48,961 nucleotides of DNA from an uncultured Porphyromonadaceae bacterium. GTDB lineage: Bacteria; Bacteroidota; Bacteroidia; Bacteroidales; Muribaculaceae. The stretch covers positions 1 to 48,961 of the forward strand of contig CAMWVQ010000013.1 in assembly GCA_947177635.1 (NCBI GenBank), read 5' to 3'. Made by a program: the position numbers and the translations under genes. Below the pieces are notes generated by a model. The model was not told the DNA's origin and ran no database searches. It was given only the letters and a program-made list of their open reading frames with translations. Below are positions 8,457 to 17,600 of the stretch, in pieces. Within the stretch, counting starts at the first letter, position 1. The number at the start of each line of letters is the position of its first letter.

Positions 8457-9842
8457 TCAGGCTTCGGGCTGGAGAGGTTCGATTTCGGCAAGGTTGCGCG
8501 AAAGGTCGTCGGCGGAGAGGGAATAGTTCTGGAGGTCGCCGGCGAGGAATTTGTCGTAGGAGGCCATGTCGATGAGTCCGTGGCCAGAGAGGTTGAAGAG
8601 AATCACCTTCTCCTCGCCGGTCTCCTTGCAACGCTTGGCCTCGCGGATGGTGGCGGCGATGGCGTGGCACGACTCCGGTGCCGGGATTATCCCCTCGGCA
8701 CGGGCGAAAAGCACACCCGCCTCGAAACTCTCAATCTGGTCGATGTCGACCGCCTCCATAAGGCCGTCTTTAAGCAGCTGTGAAACAATCACTCCCGCGC
8801 CGTGGTAGCGCAGGCCTCCGGCGTGGATGTTGGCCGGGGAGAAGTTGTGGCCGAGGGTGTACATAGGCAGCAGGGGGGTGTATCCGGCCTCATCTCCGAA
8901 ATCATACTTGAATTCCCCACGGGTAAGCTTGGGACAGCTCGCCGGCTCGGCGGCCACGAAACGGGTATGCGCCTTCCCCTCCTCGCCCGCTATGCGGTGG
9001 CGCATGAATGGGAAAGCCAGTCCGCCGAAGTTGCTGCCGCCGCCGAAGCAGGCAATCACCACGTCGGGATACTCCCCGGCCATCTCCATCTGCCTCTCGG
9101 CCTCAAGTCCGATGACAGTCTGGTGAAGGGCTACATGGTTAAGCACAGACCCCAGGCAATACTTGCAGTTGGGGGTGGTGCGCGCCAGCTCCACCGCCTC
9201 CGAGATGGCCGTGCCGAGCGACCCCTGGTAATTGGGGCAAGCTGTCAGTATGTCTTTCCCGGCGCGGGTAGACATCGACGGCGACGGGGTCACCTGGGCC
9301 CCGAAGGTCTGCATTATGCTGCGGCGGTAAGGCTTCTGCTCGTAAGATATCTTAACCTGGTAGACGGCCGAGTCGATGCCATACATGCTGGCCGCATAGG
9401 CCAAAGACGCGCCCCACTGGCCTGCGCCGGTCTCGGTGGTGATATTCGTGATGCCCTCCTGCTTGCAATAATAGGCCTGGGGTATCGCGGAGTTGAGCTT
9501 GTGGGAGCCCATCGGCGAGACACTCTCGTTCTTGAAATAAATGTGAGCCGGAGTCGCGAGAGCTTCCTCAAGCCCGTAGGCCCTCACGAGGGGGGTCGAA
9601 CGGTAATACTTGTATTTCTCCCTCACATCTTCAGGAATCTCGATCCAGGCGTCTGTCTGGTTCAGCTCCTGGTCACAACACTCCCTGGCGAACACCGGAT
9701 AGAGGTCTTCAGCCTTTAGCGGCTGTCGCGTGGCGGGGTGGAGCGGAGGCAGGGGCTTGGTTTTCATATCCGCCTGGATATTATACCAATAGCGGGGAAT
9801 CTCCTCTTCATCGAGGAAGTAACGTTTGCGTTGTCTGTCCAT
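8457..9842 (-). CDS. trpB: Tryptophan synthase beta-like protein, TrpB2 type
   Basis: This is a PLP-dependent enzyme that condenses indole with serine to give tryptophan. The PLP lysine is in GSHKLNSA (about residue 115), and the phosphate-binding loop is CFGGGSNFGG. At 461 aa, with the N-terminal IPRYWYNIQADM segment, it fits the longer TrpB2 (TrpEb_2) group rather than the roughly 400-aa TrpB1 that pairs with TrpA. No trpA or other trp gene is in the window, which suggests a stand-alone, indole-salvaging role as proposed for TrpB2; that role is inference. The gene is flanked by its own terminator and a putative promoter, so it is monocistronic. Confidence 0.9.
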   Translation of the reverse strand: MDRQRKRYFLDEEEIPRYWYNIQADMKTKPLPPLHPATRQPLKAEDLYPVFARECCDQELNQTDAWIEIPEDVREKYKYYRSTPLVRAYGLEEALATPAHIYFKNESVSPMGSHKLNSAIPQAYYCKQEGITNITTETGAGQWGASLAYAASMYGIDSAVYQVKISYEQKPYRRSIMQTFGAQVTPSPSMSTRAGKDILTACPNYQGSLGTAISEAVELARTTPNCKYCLGSVLNHVALHQTVIGLEAERQMEMAGEYPDVVIACFGGGSNFGGLAFPFMRHRIAGEEGKAHTRFVAAEPASCPKLTRGEFKYDFGDEAGYTPLLPMYTLGHNFSPANIHAGGLRYHGAGVIVSQLLKDGLMEAVDIDQIESFEAGVLFARAEGIIPAPESCHAIAATIREAKRCKETGEEKVILFNLSGHGLIDMASYDKFLAGDLQNYSLSADDLSRNLAEIEPLQPEA

Positions 9843-9929
9843 ATATGATTATCTCTTATACCTCAGGAGAAGAGGCCGTGGTTGAACAATGTGATTTATG
9901 GCATTATGTTCTGTCAACATACGCCTGCA

Positions 9930-9937
9930 CAAAGTTA
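9930..9937 (-). promoter_or_regulatory. Putative -7 box (TAACTTTG) for trpB2
   Basis: The minus strand reads TAACTTTG 88 nt before the trpB2 ATG. The nearest TTTG upstream (9961-9964) is 23 bp away, longer than the usual 19-21, so confidence is moderate. Confidence 0.45.
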
Positions 9938-10139
9938 CGACTTTTTCTGAAACACCGATGCAAAACATCCATCTTTAAGAGGCCATTATCGCAACAACTT
10001 CACGGGGCCACGGGCAGGTGTCGGCAATTCAATCAAAAACACACCGAAAACAAACATAATCCATCCGACACCGCCCAACTTACGAAAGATAACCTACCCC
10101 CCCCCAATTTTAAAACTCATTAAAATCTTTTTATTTTTT

Positions 10140-10171
10140 GTTGTATTTTTGAAACCTATTTTCTAAATTTG
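10140..10171 (+). promoter_or_regulatory. Promoter of the 581-aa secreted protein
   Basis: TAAATTTG (10164-10171) is an exact -7 match. GTTG (10140-10143), 20 bp upstream, is a one-mismatch -33 element. A transcript start near 10178 gives a leader of about 120 nt. Confidence 0.6.
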
Positions 10172-10247
10172 GCAAGTCGATTAGTCAGACAGTCGCCCGG
10201 TTCAGCCGCCGCCGACATCCTTTTTTGACAAAAATGAACCATTACAA

Positions 10248-10270
10248 ATTGGCAAGCCGATATTGCCAAT
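10248..10270 (+). promoter_or_regulatory. Perfect hairpin just upstream of the 581-aa gene
   Basis: ATTGGCAA (10248-10255) pairs with TTGCCAAT (10263-10270) across a 7-nt loop, ending 26 nt before the ATG. It may be an operator or a translation-controlling leader stem. Its left half repeats a motif found at the transcription start 80 bp upstream. Confidence 0.5.
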
Positions 10271-10296
10271 CATTATCAATTTAATATAATAGTCAT

Positions 10297-12042
10297 ATGA
10301 AGAGTCATTTCACATTAGCTCTCGCGGCAGCTGTCGCGCTGTGTGCAAACGCCGAAAGCCGTCAGCAGGCGGTGGGCCGGATCTCGATGGAAGCTCCCGG
10401 GTTCCAGCAGAAGACCACAGCACTCACAATCTCCAAGAAGACTCCTTCCCGCGCCAAGGCAATCCAGAAATTCGCCGGCGAGTATGAATGGTCGCGCTAC
10501 GACATGCTCGACTACAACAAGACTCTGACCAGCACCCTCGAATTCACCCTTATTGACGCCACCACAGGTGAGTTCCAGATTTCAGGCTGGCCCTGCGGCG
10601 GCTCGATGACAGCCTTCATCGATCCCGAAGCGGCCACGATGAAAATCAAGACCTTCCAGAAGACACGCGACATGTTAGGTGAAGACACCTACTTCTACAT
10701 CAAGGATTGGGACGGCGCCTCTTACGCCTACGGCACCAAAGAGCAGGAGTGGACTGTAGGCACCATCAGCGGCAAAAACATCATCTTCCCCCAGGATGAA
10801 ATCTGGACTCTCGGCAACTATCCCGACAACTGGATGTACTGGACTGTCACCAGCGAGAACAGATTCACCTTCATGGGTGAGGATGAAGAGGAGGAACTCC
10901 CCTCAGAGCCCATCGAAGGTGTGGACGCAATCGCCGGAGAGTATGAATACAACTTCAACGGCCTGCTCAACAACATGTCAGGCCCGCAGGTCGGCTCACT
11001 GACCATCGCCGTGACAAACGCCGCCACCGGAGAAGTATCCATAACCGGATGGCCTCAGAACTTCGTGGTTACCGGCACTTTCAATCCCACCGCTGGCACC
11101 CTCACCATCCCCAACAAGCAGTATCTCGGACGCGATGCTTCCGGAGATGACAACTACTTCTACCTCAAGGGAGTCAACAACGAAGGAAACATCCTCAGCG
11201 GAGCCAACTCCGAAGCCGCGACTGTCGGCACCGTCAACGGCCTCACCGTAACCTTCCCCGAACTTGACATCTGGGCAATCGGCGACTTCAACAATGAGGC
11301 TTTGGGCTACTGGTGGCTTTCATACCGCAACGTCTTAAACGGCGTCGACCCCAACTTCGACCCCAATGAGGGATGGGAAGACTTCTGCACCGCCGTCTTC
11401 GAGGACGGATGGGTACTTCCCAGCTACAACATCGACGGTGTGCCCGTTCTCCCCGCCGACATGCCCTGGACCGTCAACGTGCAGAAGAGCCTGACCGAGG
11501 AAGGCACCTACCGCCTCGACAACCCCTACACTGCCGAGGACTGCCCCATCCCCGCTTCAGCTGTCAAGGATGGCGGCTACATCGTCTTCTCCATCGCTGA
11601 TCCCGAATTCGTGACTGTGCTCCCCGGCGTCTTCTCAGGAGCCATGAACAGCACCAACAAGATCTGCTGTCTCAACTACGGAGGCTTCTATATGGCCAAG
11701 GGCTTCACCAAAGAGGAGATTATCGCGGGCATCGAAGGCTTCGAACCCTCGACCTACGATGAGGCCACCCACATCGTCACCATACCCCAGTGTGGTTTCA
11801 ACTTCCCCGGAGCAGATGACAAGTATTACACCTGGCAGGACCAGAGCGGCACAAGCCTCGCCGACAACATGAACACCAAGCTCACCCTCTCACGCGGCAC
11901 CTCAGCCATCTCCAACGTTGAGGTTGACGACGCCAACGCCCCCGTTGTATATTACAACCTCCAGGGCATGCGCGTGGAGAATCCCGCCAACGGCGTGTTC
12001 ATCCGCGTTCAGGGCTCACAGGTAACCAAGGTTGCCAAGTAA
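10297..12042 (+). CDS. Secreted protein with internal duplication and C-terminal sorting-like tail
   Basis: I do not recognise a named family. The 581-aa protein has a signal peptide (MKSHFTLALAAAVALCANA). Two homologous modules of about 140 aa start at FAGEYEW (about residue 59) and IAGEYEYN (about residue 211). Each contains a TTGEFQISGWP or ATGEVSITGWP strand, a DxYFYxK strand and a PxxEIW/PELDIW strand, suggesting repeated beta-sandwich folds. A different domain follows (about residues 365-540). The tail VVYYNLQGMRVENPANGVFI resembles the short T9SS or Por-type tails common in Bacteroidales. It is probably a surface or secreted acidic protein. It is monocistronic, with its own promoter and terminator. 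Confidence 0.75.
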   Translation: MKSHFTLALAAAVALCANAESRQQAVGRISMEAPGFQQKTTALTISKKTPSRAKAIQKFAGEYEWSRYDMLDYNKTLTSTLEFTLIDATTGEFQISGWPCGGSMTAFIDPEAATMKIKTFQKTRDMLGEDTYFYIKDWDGASYAYGTKEQEWTVGTISGKNIIFPQDEIWTLGNYPDNWMYWTVTSENRFTFMGEDEEEELPSEPIEGVDAIAGEYEYNFNGLLNNMSGPQVGSLTIAVTNAATGEVSITGWPQNFVVTGTFNPTAGTLTIPNKQYLGRDASGDDNYFYLKGVNNEGNILSGANSEAATVGTVNGLTVTFPELDIWAIGDFNNEALGYWWLSYRNVLNGVDPNFDPNEGWEDFCTAVFEDGWVLPSYNIDGVPVLPADMPWTVNVQKSLTEEGTYRLDNPYTAEDCPIPASAVKDGGYIVFSIADPEFVTVLPGVFSGAMNSTNKICCLNYGGFYMAKGFTKEEIIAGIEGFEPSTYDEATHIVTIPQCGFNFPGADDKYYTWQDQSGTSLADNMNTKLTLSRGTSAISNVEVDDANAPVVYYNLQGMRVENPANGVFIRVQGSQVTKVAK

Positions 12043-12072
12043 GTGACCATCTGAACTGAACAATCCCACACG

Positions 12073-12108
12073 AGGCTGCGACGTGAATCTCCACGCCGCA
12101 GCCTTTTT
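12073..12108 (+). terminator. Rho-independent terminator of the 581-aa gene
   Basis: AGGCTGCGACGTG pairs with CACGCCGCAGCCT (one mismatch) around AATCTC, followed by TTTT. Confidence 0.88.
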
Positions 12109-12138
12109 CATCCCCCGCCACTCCGGCAGGCGAGAAAA

Positions 12139-12206
12139 CGGTTCCGGAGGAATCTTTCCCGTCAGCCCGGATGTCGGGCGGTTTCAGAAAAGATTCCTCC
12201 GGAACC
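12139..12206 (-). terminator. 19-bp inverted repeat between convergent genes, probable terminator
   Basis: CGGTTCCGGAGGAATCTTT (12139-12157) is perfectly complementary to 12188-12206. The 30-nt loop holds its own GCCCG/CGGGC hairpin. On the minus strand the stem is followed by TTTTC, so it can end the HD gene transcript. Confidence 0.65.
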
Positions 12207-12232
12207 GAAGTCTCAGCCTGTGGCCGTCGGGG

Positions 12233-12865
12233 TCAGGCCTCGTCGAGGTCTGAGGCGTCGCGCTCGAGTATTGATGCGGCCAGGGAGTCGCCGGTCTGCA
12301 CGATTGACACCAGGGGGTAGAGTTTCCGGGCCACATCGTAGCTCTTGCAGTCCTCCAGGCTGTGCTGGTTCACGCCCCACGCGCCCATATGCCACCTGAT
12401 GGCGAGCATCTCGGCATCGCTCATCTCCAGGCCGCTGCAGAGCACCACCACGAGCGACTTCTCGCCGTGGCCCATCGGGAAGTTCTTGTAAGTCAGCTTG
12501 TATCCTTCAGAGTCCTCCCACTGCCCCAGGGCATTCTTGCGTTTCTTCACCGAGCGGCGGTAGATGTCGGCCTTGCAGACATCGTGGAGCAGCGCCGAGA
12601 TGATGATGCTGTCGCGGGTGACCTCCTTCTCCAAGGTGGGGTCGAGGGGCTTCATCGCCTCCCATACGGCCAGGGCCGATTTCGCCACATTAAGGGAGTG
12701 GAGCGTCAGGCCCCCCTCCACATTCAGGTGGTGGTTGGCCGAGGCCGGGGCCTCGAAGAATCCGAGCCTCTCTATCTCCTCTATGACATAATCCACCCCC
12801 TCGCGGCCGGTGGATTTCAGCATCTCTATGAATTCAGCCTTTACGGCATCCTTGTCTATTTTCAT
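12233..12865 (-). CDS. HD-domain hydrolase
   Basis: This 210-aa protein (ATG at 12865; an upstream in-frame TTG would add six residues) has HD-superfamily features: a histidine in ANHHLNVEGGLTLHSLNVAK (about residues 43-62), LLHDVCKAD (about residues 93-101) as the HD pair, and GHGEKS further on. It resembles the HD hydrolases with a split metal site seen in Bacteroidota and Firmicutes, which act on nucleotides or nucleic acid ends; the substrate is unknown. Its 5' leader contains one arm of a 25-bp imperfect inverted repeat. It lies alone between folB (same strand, 188 nt upstream) and a convergent neighbour. Confidence 0.75.
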   Translation of the reverse strand: MKIDKDAVKAEFIEMLKSTGREGVDYVIEEIERLGFFEAPASANHHLNVEGGLTLHSLNVAKSALAVWEAMKPLDPTLEKEVTRDSIIISALLHDVCKADIYRRSVKKRKNALGQWEDSEGYKLTYKNFPMGHGEKSLVVVLCSGLEMSDAEMLAIRWHMGAWGVNQHSLEDCKSYDVARKLYPLVSIVQTGDSLAASILERDASDLDEA

Positions 12866-12868
12866 AAG

Positions 12869-12989
12869 TAAGTAACTGTTCAAAATTATTTTATATTAAC
12901 CGGTCATCTTATTTCAATGTTTCTTCGAGGAAAATCTTCTGAAAATTTTACTCGCAACAAACATTAAAATAATTTCGACCAGTTACTTA
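12869..12989. repeat. Imperfect 25-bp inverted repeat upstream of the HD gene
   Basis: Positions 12869-12893 are complementary to 12965-12989 with two mismatches, including a perfect 10-bp outer TAAGTAACTG/CAGTTACTTA. The A+T-rich loop is 71 nt. It covers the region expected to hold the HD gene's promoter and leader. Confidence 0.7.
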
Positions 12990-13053
12990 ACTAAATTGTT
13001 TTCATTCACTCAAACAATTGCCGGGAAGGGCGTATCAGCTCCCCCGCGCGGCG

Positions 13054-13410
13054 TCACCACCCGATGGTGACAGCCACCGACTCCATCCTGGCGGGAATCG
13101 GGGGGGTCACCTTGGCCAGCTTGATTTTCCCGCCAAGAACGGCGGGGAACTCCCGCTTTATGCGGTCGCGCATCCTAAGCAGCACATTCTCGAGGAGCGC
13201 CGACGGCTCGGCCATCACCTCCCTGACCACACCGGCCACTTTGGAGTAGTCGAGGGCGAAAGCCACGTCATCAGTCACGGCGGCCCTCTCCATATCATAC
13301 TCAAGCGTCAGCGAGACCTCGAACCGGTTGCCCACCAGACGCTCCTGGGGCAGCACGCCGTGGTTGGCCTGCAGCGACAGCCTCTCTATCTCGACATATC
13401 CTTTCAACAT
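13054..13410 (-). CDS. folB: Dihydroneopterin aldolase
   Basis: FolB converts 7,8-dihydroneopterin to 6-hydroxymethyl-dihydropterin in folate synthesis. The 118-aa length is typical. The N-terminal IERLSLQANHGVLPQER matches the family's GxxGVxxxER region, and the C-terminal IPARMESVAVTI matches the KPxAxxxA-type last strand. No other folate gene is nearby. It diverges from the GT2 gene, with mirrored TAACTTTG boxes between them. Confidence 0.9.
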   Translation of the reverse strand: MLKGYVEIERLSLQANHGVLPQERLVGNRFEVSLTLEYDMERAAVTDDVAFALDYSKVAGVVREVMAEPSALLENVLLRMRDRIKREFPAVLGGKIKLAKVTPPIPARMESVAVTIGW

Positions 13411-13435
13411 ATGGCGGTATGCTTTTTTTCAGACG

Positions 13436-13443
13436 CAAAGTTA
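13436..13443 (-). promoter_or_regulatory. Putative -7 box (TAACTTTG) for folB
   Basis: TAACTTTG on the minus strand, 26 nt before the folB ATG. There is no clear -33 TTTG. Confidence 0.5.
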
Positions 13444-13487
13444 GTCAATTTAGGCGGAATGATGCCCCGAAATAGAGCGGAATTTCG

Positions 13488-13495
13488 TAACTTTG
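13488..13495 (+). promoter_or_regulatory. Putative -7 box (TAACTTTG) for the GT2-MurK gene run
   Basis: TAACTTTG, 26 nt before the ATG at 13521. It is the only -7-like box I see in front of the long plus-strand run ending at 24837. No clear -33 element. Confidence 0.5.
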
Positions 13496-13520
13496 TTGCT
13501 AAGTTTCCAATCAGACCGTA

Positions 13521-14684
13521 ATGTATTTCGCATTCAACAACATATTGCCTTTAGTGTGGATATGCCTCGGGACAGCCGTGGGCGCGATGATTTATCTGCT
13601 GACCGTCTACCGGCGGTTCACCCGCCTGCGCCCTCCCGCCGAGGAGGATGCCGTCCCTGACGCCGACCTGCCGGGAGTCTCGGTTATCATATACGCCCGC
13701 GACAACGCCTCGGAGCTGCGCGAGAACCTCCCCGAAATCCTCGCCCAGGAGTATCCTGAGGGGAAGATGGAGGTGATAGTGGTCAATGACGGTTCGGTCG
13801 ACGATGTAACCGACGTGGTCAACCATCTCGGGCAGCAGCACCCCAACCTCTATATCACTTTCGTACCCGACGAGGCCCACAACCTCAGCCGCAAGAAACT
13901 CGCCGTATCGCTGGGAATCAAGGCGGCAAAGAAGGAGACGGTGGTGCTGACCACCGCCGAATGCCGTCCGGCGTCGAGGTTCTGGCTCAGACGGATGGCC
14001 GCGCCGTTCCGGAAGTCAGACGTTGTGCTCGGGTGGGCCGCCATCGACAACCTTTCGGGGCATTCACTCCGCTTCGACGAGGCCGCCCGCGGCACAACCT
14101 GGATTTCCGCCGCCCTGAACAGACGTCCTTACCGTGGCACCGCCTTCAATCTCGCCTACAGGCGCGACCTCTTCTTCGAGGCCAAGGGATTCTCGCGTTC
14201 GCTCAACCTCCACAACGGCGATGACGACATTTTTATCCACCAGATCGCAAACCGCGGCAACACTTCGGTTGTTCTATCACCTGACGCGCTGATGACAGTC
14301 AGCTTCCAGCGGCCCAAAGCGGCCTACCGCGACCTGCGCCTGCGCCATTGCTTCACCCAGAGGCGCCTCCCCAAGGGGGCCAGACGGCTGCTGGGAAGCG
14401 GCACCCTGGCGATGTGGGTCTGGGTGGCGGCCGTCGCCACCGGGGTGGTATTCTCCCTCCCCAACTGGTTCCCCTCCTGCCTGTTCGCCGCCACTGTCCC
14501 CGCTCTGTGGATTCCATTGACGGTCAACTGGCTGCGCACCGGCCGCACACTTGGAATCAAGCTATCCCCCGCCCTGCTGTGGTGGGAGATGCTATGGCGA
14601 TGGCTTCCCGGCCTGCGGTGCAGACTCGCATGCGGGTCAAGCGACCGCAGAAACTTCACATGGCACACCAAAAAGATAAAATGA
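13521..14684 (+). CDS. Membrane-anchored family 2 glycosyltransferase
   Basis: This 387-aa protein has one N-terminal membrane segment (about residues 7-27). A GT-A domain starts with GVSVIIYARDNASELREN and VIVVNDGSVDD, and two further membrane segments lie near residues 295-340. The usual metal-binding DxD position (normally TDADC) reads TTAEC, so the second carboxylate is a glutamate and the first is missing. It may still be active, as related inverting enzymes vary here. Donor and acceptor are unknown. Its stop overlaps the start of the amidase gene by 4 nt (ATGA), tying it to the peptidoglycan genes downstream. Confidence 0.82.
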   Translation: MYFAFNNILPLVWICLGTAVGAMIYLLTVYRRFTRLRPPAEEDAVPDADLPGVSVIIYARDNASELRENLPEILAQEYPEGKMEVIVVNDGSVDDVTDVVNHLGQQHPNLYITFVPDEAHNLSRKKLAVSLGIKAAKKETVVLTTAECRPASRFWLRRMAAPFRKSDVVLGWAAIDNLSGHSLRFDEAARGTTWISAALNRRPYRGTAFNLAYRRDLFFEAKGFSRSLNLHNGDDDIFIHQIANRGNTSVVLSPDALMTVSFQRPKAAYRDLRLRHCFTQRRLPKGARRLLGSGTLAMWVWVAAVATGVVFSLPNWFPSCLFAATVPALWIPLTVNWLRTGRTLGIKLSPALLWWEMLWRWLPGLRCRLACGSSDRRNFTWHTKKIK

Positions 14685-17600
14685 CGCCGACATTGACCCG
14701 ATACCTCAGACTTATCACATGCCTCCTGCTGACCGGCCTCCTGCTGGCGTCAGGAGGCGATGACCTTTACGCCAAAAAGAAAAAGTCTTCACGCAGAACG
14801 CGCACGACAAAGACCCGGAAATCACGGAAATCCAAAAGGAAGAAGAAATCGGCGCCCCCATTGCCGGTCGTGGTTCTCGGCTCGACCGGCCCGATTGACG
14901 CGCCTGAGCCGTTCGTGACCCTGCCGCAGGTCAATGATGCCCCCGACGGACTCGACGGCCGCACCATCGCCCTCTGGCCCAGCCACGGAAAGTATTACTC
15001 AGGCGCGTGGGTATGGCAGCGGCCTCGCCTGTTCGGCACCGTCGAAGACCTGCTCTCACGCGCGTTCGTCGACCCGTATGTCACCCCGATGCTTGAAAAC
15101 GCCGGGGCCTACGTCATGATGCCGCGCGAACGTGATTTCTCCCACCGTTCGCTCATCGTCGACCACGACTGGAGCAGCGGCGACGGCCGCTTCGCCACCA
15201 CTTCGGGACGCCACAAATGGGAGGCGTTGCCCGACAGCACCGGCTTCGGCCACCGTGGCAGCTACCTGCTGCAAGGCGACAACCCCTTCCTGATGGGTTC
15301 TTCCGGGATGGCAAAGACCGTGGAACCGGAGGATTCGGCGGAGATGTCTGTCGCCGAATGGTATGGAACCGCGCCCGAAGAGGGTGACCGCGCCGTCTAT
15401 GTCTCCTACAAATCATTCCCCAACAGCGCGACCGACGCGGTCTACACCGTCAACCATCTCGGGGGTTCCTCGAAGGTGACAGTCAACCAGCGAATGGGGG
15501 GAGGCACATGGGTCTATATCGGCACATATCCTTTCTCCGCCAAGGCCGGCACACTGCCGCTCGTGACCCTCTCCAACATCTCGGCCGACGAGGATGCCGT
15601 GGTGTCGGCTGACGCCGTGAAAATCGGCGGCGGCATGGGGCAGGTGGCCCGCTCGAAAGGGGCCGGCTCACCGCAGGTGTCGGGATACCCGGCCTTCCTC
15701 GAAGGAGCCAGGTATTACCTCCAGGGAGCAGGATTCCCCGAGGAGGTCTACAGCCCCAACAAGGGGGAGAACGACTATATGGACGACTACATGTCGCGCG
15801 CACTCTGGGTCAACTGGCTGACCGGCGGCTCCGAGATGCTTCCCGACTCCATCGGCCTGAACGTCCCGGTCGACATGGTGCTGGCCTTCCACACCGATGC
15901 CGGAATCAAGACCGACTCCACAACCGTCGGCACCCTCGGCCTATACTCGACCGACGGCGGAAACCCGCTCGGCAACGGCACATCACGTTACGCCAACCGC
16001 GACCTGACCTCGGCCGTCACAACCCAGGTGATAAATGACATACGCCGTCTCTACGACCCCTTCTGGAGCTCGCGCGGCAACCGCGACAGGCGTTATTACG
16101 AGGTGCGCGAGACAAAGGTGCCGGCGATGATCATCGAACTTCTCTCCCACCAGAACTTCGAGGACATGAAACACGCCCTCGACCCGGAGTTCCGATTCAT
16201 CGTCGGGCGCGCCGTCTACAAGGGAATCCTGAAATTCCTCGCCGAGCGATACAACCAGCCATATACCGTGCAGCCGCTTCCTGTGGAGGCATTCGCCATC
16301 CACGCCGACGGCGACGGATACTACACCCTCACCTGGCGTCCGGTATCAGACCCTCTGGAACCGACAGCCTCCCCCACCGGCTACATCATCTATGAGGCCA
16401 CCCCCGACCGCCATTACCATCCGGTGGCGAAGACCGACATCCCCTCCTGGACAACCCGGGTGGATGATGACAAAATCCACGCCTACTATGTTGTGGCGGC
16501 CAACGACGGCGGAGTCTCATTCCCCTCCGAGGTGCTCGCCCTATACGACAACAACCACCGTATGCCGTCGGTCGAGATTGTCAACGGATACACCCGCGTG
16601 TCGGCCCCCCGATGGACCGACGGGGCAGAGTATGCCGGATTCGATTTCGAGGAGAACTACGGGGTGCCTGACGGCCGCGACATCCATTTCATCGGCGCGC
16701 AGTATGACTTCGACCCCGAATCGCGCCTGTCAGGCTCAAACCTCGGATTCGGGGCATCGGCCGACACCGAGGCCACAAGCCAGAGGTTCGGCAACTCCCA
16801 CGACTACACCATCATCCACGGCGAGGCGATGAAGAAGGCCGGACGCGGGTTCGTCTCCTCATCCCTGAAAGCGTTCGAGGAGGGGAAATCGACCTACAGG
16901 ATGGTTGACCTGATTCTCGGCCTGCAGAAGACCACCCGCAAGGCCGGGTCGCGCGGACGTTACTTCCAGACATTCCCCACGGCCTTGCGCGACAGGCTCG
17001 AACGGTATCGCCGCGACGGTGGCACACTGCTGGTTTCCGGCTCCTACCTGGCGTCGGAAATCATCGAGGCCGACTCCCTGACCCGTGACTCGATGGCGAC
17101 TTTCGCCGCCGGCATCCTCGGCTACCTGCCGTTCACCGAGGGGGTCAACGACTCTCTGCCAAAGGCCCCTGTGGCCACCCGCTCGATGGAGCTGAAAGGC
17201 TCGGAGGTGATTCCGGGAATGCCTGTGCTGCGCCAGTCGTCGCTTGCCTCTTTCCGCAATGGCCCATGGGTCGGAGCGGGGAACCCGCAGGCAATCATCC
17301 CTGCGTCGCCCGAGGGACTGGTGATAGCCCGCTATGCCGACACCGGCTATCCGGCGGCAATCGCCGTGGAGGGCGACAAGACATCATCAGCCGGGCGCAC
17401 CGTCATCGCCGCCTTCCCCATTGAGGCGATGGAGAATGACGCGGCGAGGGAGGGCTTCATCGGCAGCTCCGTGAGCTATCTCATCGGGCCGGAAGCCCCC
17501 GCGCCTGAGGTTGCCAGACCCGCTCCCGTTCCTGTGGCCGACCCCAAGGATAAAAAGAAAAAGAAAAACAAGAAAAAAGACAACGCCAAGGCCCAGAAGA

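Larger units (their letters stand above)
9843..10296. other. Divergent intergenic region trpB2 / 581-aa protein
   Basis: It contains the trpB2 -7 box (9930-9937), the promoter of the 581-aa gene (10140-10171), and two copies of TTGGCAAG(T/C)CGAT at 10169-10181 and 10249-10261. The second copy is part of a perfect 8-bp hairpin. No gene is supported here. Confidence 0.6.

Noticed and set aside
14348-14680. N-terminal extension of the amidase frame into the GT2 gene
   Set aside because: The extra 111 codons are an out-of-frame reading of GT2 coding sequence. The ATG at 14681 gives a proper signal peptide and a 4-nt overlap.
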